Positions 60,767 to 64,000 of a stretch of 64,000 nucleotides of DNA are shown piece after piece. The DNA is from CAVYGM01 sp963768025 (GTDB lineage Bacteria > Bacteroidota > Bacteroidia > Cytophagales > Spirosomataceae). The stretch is from positions 310,001-374,000 of the forward strand of contig CAVYGM010000010.1 of NCBI GenBank assembly GCA_963768025.1, given 5' to 3'. The translations under genes and the position numbers were made by a program. The notes below the pieces were generated by a model. That model was not told the DNA's origin, did no database searches, and was given only the letters and a program-made list of their open reading frames with translations. Numbering within the stretch: the first letter of the stretch is position 1; every line of letters begins with the position of its first letter.

Positions 60767-61597
60767 ATGAAAAAGATGTCAATTATCAATCGGCCAATTT
60801 CCAGGTACCCGATATTCATTATGTCCCTGCTTGCTGGTTTGACCATTTCCGGTTGCCAGGAGAAGGATAGCGGTACCGACCCGCAACCCGTCAGCCAGGA
60901 CGCGCTGCCCAAATCTTTCACGTCCACACTGGGCGAATCAACCAAAAGTCTGCAGTACGACGCCCAGGGACGCCTGACCCGCAGCACGGTATCAACAGGT
61001 ACCTACAAAGATCAGTATGAATACTACGAGTATGAGGCTGGAGCCATGCGATTTGGGTACGTGATTCCGCCCAAGACGGAAAAGACTGTCATAACAGAGT
61101 ACACATTGAAAGACGGACTACCCGTGGAAGCTAATGAAGGTCCCAAGTGGGTCATTACAAACAGAAAGCGGGAGCATAACTACCGCTTCGATGCCGAAAA
61201 GCGGCTGCTGGGCTACCAGTACGAATACCGGAAGCAGTCGAATAACGAACTGATCGAGGCGGTCCGCGTGGAGTACACCTGGAAAGACGGAAACATGGTG
61301 CGCCGCCAGCGGTTCAATCCCACCACCAACCAAGTGCTTCAGGATTTGACCTACGAATACGACCTGACCCATCCTAACCGCCTGTTTTCGGGCTTTGCCA
61401 TCGAGCGGCCCCACTTCGGGGTGGAAAATCCTGCTGGACTGTACCTGCCCAAATGCGGACTGGGTGTCAAGAACATCCTGGTGAATGTACACACCACAGG
61501 CAAGCCCGCTACGCGTCCCTACATCTACACGTTCGATGACCAGAACCGCATCCTGTCCATTCAGGATGGCTCTTATAAGCTGAGTTTTACCTATTGA
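60767..61597 (+). CDS. Lipoprotein with YD-like repeats, unknown
   Basis: The 276-residue protein has a lipoprotein signal (TISGC, Cys30). The mature region is rich in Tyr and repeats strand-like pieces such as LQYDAQGRLTRSTVST, YRFDAEKRLLGYQYEYRK and YTFDDQNRILSIQDG, similar to the YD/DUF4595-type repeats found in other Bacteroidota lipoproteins. Function unknown. Confidence 0.68.
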   Translation: MKKMSIINRPISRYPIFIMSLLAGLTISGCQEKDSGTDPQPVSQDALPKSFTSTLGESTKSLQYDAQGRLTRSTVSTGTYKDQYEYYEYEAGAMRFGYVIPPKTEKTVITEYTLKDGLPVEANEGPKWVITNRKREHNYRFDAEKRLLGYQYEYRKQSNNELIEAVRVEYTWKDGNMVRRQRFNPTTNQVLQDLTYEYDLTHPNRLFSGFAIERPHFGVENPAGLYLPKCGLGVKNILVNVHTTGKPATRPYIYTFDDQNRILSIQDGSYKLSFTY

Positions 61598-61643
61598 TTT
61601 TTAATTTTTTTTCACTGAATATTCACAGCGTTCAAAGATAAAG

Positions 61644-61769
61644 TCTTGGGGAGACACACAGGTCACGGAATTGGTAGTCCCGGCGGCCATTCTACGCAAA
61701 GCCCGCTACCCCACCGAGTTTTGGCAAGATTACAAAGCCGTGCAAAGTACCTTCAAACTGCCTGATTAA
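61644..61769 (+). pseudogene. C-terminal gene remnant
   Basis: An open frame of 41 residues ending in TAA reads SWGDTQVTELVVPAAIL and ARYPTEFWQDYKAVQ, with a coding-like composition but no start codon and no family that I recognise. The preceding T-rich stretch gives no sensible protein. It looks like the 3' tail of a lost gene. Confidence 0.45.
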
Positions 61770-61802
61770 GCCTTTTTCACAATCATTACTACCATCCCAA
61801 TC

Positions 61803-62303
61803 ATGGAAACACAACAAAGATTTACGCCCGACTTAAAAGGGTGTGGCAAAAAAGTTACGCCCGTAGCTACATCAAGTATTCAAAAACCCGTGTCCGAATT
61901 TGGACGGACTCACCTACTCCTCCGCAATGTGAGTGAGTACTACACCGCCTTCAACCGGGCGCATTGGGGTCCCTATCCTCCCAACTGTTTTCCTAACTGC
62001 CTGGGCGGCGGCCTGGCCTGCTTTCTTTTCGATTTGATAGAAGATGGCTGTTACCGAGCAATTTTTAAAGTACAGCGCTACAAGGAAATAGCCGGCACAC
62101 CCGCTAGGGTATGGTTTCACATCCATGAAATGGGAATAGTCGAGCACCAGGAAACCACTGACGGTGAGTATATCTTGCTTACAGTAAACCTGGGAAGACT
62201 CCCCGCCGAAGGTGGGTTGTGGCAGCTTTGCCTGAATGTAGATACCGCGCATCCTGAGAACATGTTTGCCTTTTACGAAGCCCGCTTGGTGCGACTGAGC
62301 TAA
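61803..62303 (+). CDS. Protein of unknown function, 166 residues
   Basis: The frame starts at ATG 61803 and gives a protein without a signal peptide. It contains Cys-rich NCFPNCLGGGLACFLFD in the middle and a beta-rich C-terminal half ending ARLVRLS. I do not recognise a family. It sits between two gene remnants in the lipoprotein island. Confidence 0.55.
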   Translation: METQQRFTPDLKGCGKKVTPVATSSIQKPVSEFGRTHLLLRNVSEYYTAFNRAHWGPYPPNCFPNCLGGGLACFLFDLIEDGCYRAIFKVQRYKEIAGTPARVWFHIHEMGIVEHQETTDGEYILLTVNLGRLPAEGGLWQLCLNVDTAHPENMFAFYEARLVRLS

Positions 62304-62312
62304 TAATCATTT

Positions 62313-62453
62313 GATGCGGTGACAGGAGTTGAAAAATGGCGGGTCATCACCGCTAAATACCTGACATCCAGCCCCACCGTAGTAGCCAAGAACGGCAAGG
62401 TGTATTACTCAGCCACAATTACAATCTATTATCTAAATAACCATTTTCTATGA
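62313..62453 (+). pseudogene. PQQ-like propeller repeat remnant
   Basis: The frame DAVTGVEKWRVITAKYLTSSP then TVVAKNGKVYYSA matches one PQQ-like repeat of the 58260 protein (compare DASTGTKRWEYTM and TGIKKWEFLTGESVLSSP). It lies in the same frame as, and directly after, the TAA of the preceding gene, and ends in a TGA just inside the start of the next gene. It is evidence for partial duplication and decay in this island. Confidence 0.65.
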
Positions 62454-62839
62454 AGACCATCCTCTTGACCCTCTGCCTCGTAGTAGGCGCAATCTGGCAA
62501 AGCCAGGCTCAGACCGACCATTCCGGTGAATACCGGAACCCCAAGACGGGGGTCGTAATTTACCTCGAACAGGCCGGTAACGACGTGGCCTTCACCCTCA
62601 GTACCGACGGCTTTGAACACGAAGCCGCCGGAACGATGATTTCCAACCCCGGAGGACAAAAAGCGGCCGAACTCGAGATGAAAAGAACCGACACCTCGAA
62701 TGGCTGCGAAACCTACGCCCGCATTAAGCTCACGTTTTTGTCTCCGACGCGAATCAAACTTCAAATGTGGGGCAAAGACAACAACTGTGATTTGACGACG
62801 CAGTATTACGAGGAGAGTACGATAGTCAAGGTTCAGTAA
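62450..62839 (+). CDS. Small secreted protein of unknown function
   Basis: The 129-residue protein has a signal peptide (ending SQAQ, about residue 20) and a beta-rich mature part (GVVIYLEQAGNDVAFTLSTDG, EAAGTMISNPGG). A Cys in SNGCETY and another in NNCDLT could form a disulfide. It resembles small lipocalin/META-type secreted domains but I cannot assign a family. Confidence 0.62.
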   Translation: MKTILLTLCLVVGAIWQSQAQTDHSGEYRNPKTGVVIYLEQAGNDVAFTLSTDGFEHEAAGTMISNPGGQKAAELEMKRTDTSNGCETYARIKLTFLSPTRIKLQMWGKDNNCDLTTQYYEESTIVKVQ

Positions 62840-62852
62840 ATCCCAATCACTA

Positions 62853-63244
62853 AAAAACGTTTTTTTTGCCATATCCATTTTACGAAACTCAACCCTCATC
62901 CTGTTTTGCTGCCTACTGAGTTTCCAAATAAGTTGGGGGCAGCGGGTGGCGGTGTACCGATTTTTTCATCCGCAGGAAGGCGACTGGATCACCTTGCCCA
63001 AAACGCACGACGGGTACGCTACGGTATTGGCGGTCCCGATCGTGTTCTTCCCAAAGGCATTAAGGTTTTTCTTCCTGAAAGACCTGTGGTGGATCCCTAT
63101 TACAAGCCCACTCTCGCTATTATCGACGCGTTGGAAGTCCTTGGGCAATCCGAGCGATTTGCTGACGATGAGGCTAGAGTTCTGCTAGGTATAGCCCCGA
63201 ATAACATCCAAAGAGTCACTCAAGAAATGAGAAAGAGTCATTGA
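62853..63244 (+). pseudogene. Unknown secreted protein, frameshifted and without clear start
   Basis: The frame with a hydrophobic leader (LILFCCLLSFQISWG) runs into VAVYRFFHPQEGDWITLPKTHDGYATVLAVP and then moves to another frame for LPKGIKVFLPERPVVDPYYKP and ADDEARVLLGIAPNN. One base is missing relative to CCC at 63035-63037. No ATG or other common start is found before the leader. I do not recognise the family. Confidence 0.55.
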
Positions 63245-63290
63245 AGTCTTACCAAATGGTTTTAACTAATCTGCTTATTACCCCCTAACC

Positions 63291-64000
63291 ATGAAACGGA
63301 TACACAGCCTTCTTTTGCTCTGCTTCCCGATTCTGTGCAGTAGCTGCTACGATATGCACGTCGAGATTGGAAACGGTTCCCGCTATTACCTTGACGATCA
63401 GGCGTCAAAACGCCCTGATTTGAAGATCTGTCCGTTAGAAAACATTAAAATTCACTGCTCGATAATCGGCGGACTGGATTTTAATTACGGCACAAAAGAG
63501 TTCGTGGGTACTTCGGTAGGTTATCAGATAAGAATTAAATGGAGCGATGGCTACGAATACACACCCTTTGAAGGAACGACACGGTCAGACTTTGACATAA
63601 GACTGGAATATCAGCGGTACCCCACCCGGCATTACCCGGCTCAGTCTCTGGATAAAAACCTCTGGTGATTGGGAGGAAAAGGACTTTGTCGAAATCCCGA
63701 TAAGAGCAAGGCATCCCGCCAGTCACGGTCACCCTGCAGCCTAAACCGTTTAACGAATTCGATTCGCGTCTTCAAAGCTGGGAGGGGGTGTTTGTTGATC
63801 CTGTACTGGAAAGAACCGACCGTTCACCGCAGGCGGTAATTAACCGCGTGGTCGTGGGAGGCTTTCCTTCCAATGGAATTGATGTGCTCGAAATCGAGTT
63901 CGGCCCCGACCAACCCCTGAATGGCAGCGCAAACCTCGTAGGCTTGATCGAGCCAAACGGCATATTCGACCCGAGTGGCAGCGTGAATGTTCCATACCCG
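63291..64000 (+). pseudogene. Unknown lipoprotein with two frameshifts, 3' end outside the window
   Basis: The first 125 residues have a lipoprotein signal (CSSC, Cys19) and a beta-rich body (VGTSVGYQIRIKWSDGYEYTP). After the stop, coding continues in shifted frames: SGDWEEKDFVEIPIRARHP, then TVTLQPKPFNEFDSRLQSW and INRVVVGGFPSNGIDVLEIEF, still open at the window edge. Removing one A from the five-A run at 63654-63658 and one C from CCC at 63715-63717 gives one continuous protein. The family is not recognised. Confidence 0.6.

Noticed and set aside
1..64000. tRNA or rRNA genes and CRISPR arrays
   Set aside because: I looked in the intergenic gaps for T-loop-like sequences and evenly spaced direct repeats and found none; a tRNAscan or CRISPR finder run would be decisive.

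Overview
The window reads as a bacterial chromosome segment from the Bacteroidota, most likely order Cytophagales (a Spirosomataceae-like lineage). The support is TonB-dependent receptors with N-terminal carboxypeptidase-like domains, a DUF4249 lipoprotein, DUF5522 and DUF5686 proteins, many lipoprotein signals with no strong ribosome-binding sites, and promoters of the Bacteroidota type (TTTG, about 19-21 bp, then TAnnTTTG). Base composition is near 50% GC, with one clearly AT-rich patch around 19.4-21.0 kb.

Layout. 1-5.7 kb: a reverse-strand tryptophan operon, trpE-trpG-trpD-(Uma2 endonuclease-like gene)-trpC-trpF-trpB, headed by a promoter, a 24-residue leader peptide with three consecutive Trp codons and a strong terminator hairpin, i.e. 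a classical ribosome-mediated attenuator. 5.8-10.3 kb: envelope proteins and a frameshifted serine hydrolase. 10.5-17.0 kb: an ECF sigma factor with a frameshifted membrane/outer-membrane partner, then a set of secreted or lipoprotein genes (serpin, lipocalin-like, LVIVD repeat, beta-barrel, META-like). 17.1-18.1 kb: two convergent genes that both lost their 3' ends, looking like a deletion scar. 18.3-21.0 kb: an SPFH protein with an Arc-like regulator, then an AT-rich two-gene module of unknown function. 21.1-26.6 kb: housekeeping genes (gatC, a frameshifted nitrilase, def, ruvX, recJ, GNAT, lptB). 26.6-30.3 kb: an iron-uptake-like operon (TonB receptor, PepSY protein, small Cys-rich protein) with a Fur-like palindrome. 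30.4-35.6 kb: secreted protein, SWIM protein, lipoprotein, vanadium haloperoxidase-like lipoprotein, recO. 35.7-38.8 kb: arsenic genes (ArsC-like phosphatase, Dps, an ArsM-GNAT fusion, ArsR) with two copies of a candidate ArsR operator. 38.8-39.5 kb: a PIN toxin-antitoxin pair. 39.6-50.1 kb: a large Asp-box beta-propeller protein, a TonB receptor-like protein, a GlsB-type membrane protein, an S41 peptidase, a peptidase-MORN protein and rocD. 50.2-57.9 kb: DUF5522, rpmB, a TonB receptor with its DUF4249 partner, a helix-hairpin-helix barrel protein, nadC and a second Uma2 gene. 58.3-64.0 kb: a row of lipoproteins (PQQ-like propeller, LGFP repeat and unknowns) interspersed with gene remnants.

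Three whole-window signals stand out. Many conserved genes are broken by a single-base length change, usually one base too many in a CCC/GGG run, which looks more like an assembly artefact or a slippage hotspot than ordinary decay. The palindrome GGTACC is roughly four to five times more frequent than chance in the part I counted. An octamer repeat based on ATTCTATC recurs at three intergenic sites. The most promising undescribed biology is the AT-rich gene pair at 19.5-21.0 kb, the embedded Uma2 gene in the trp operon, and the lipoprotein island at the right end.
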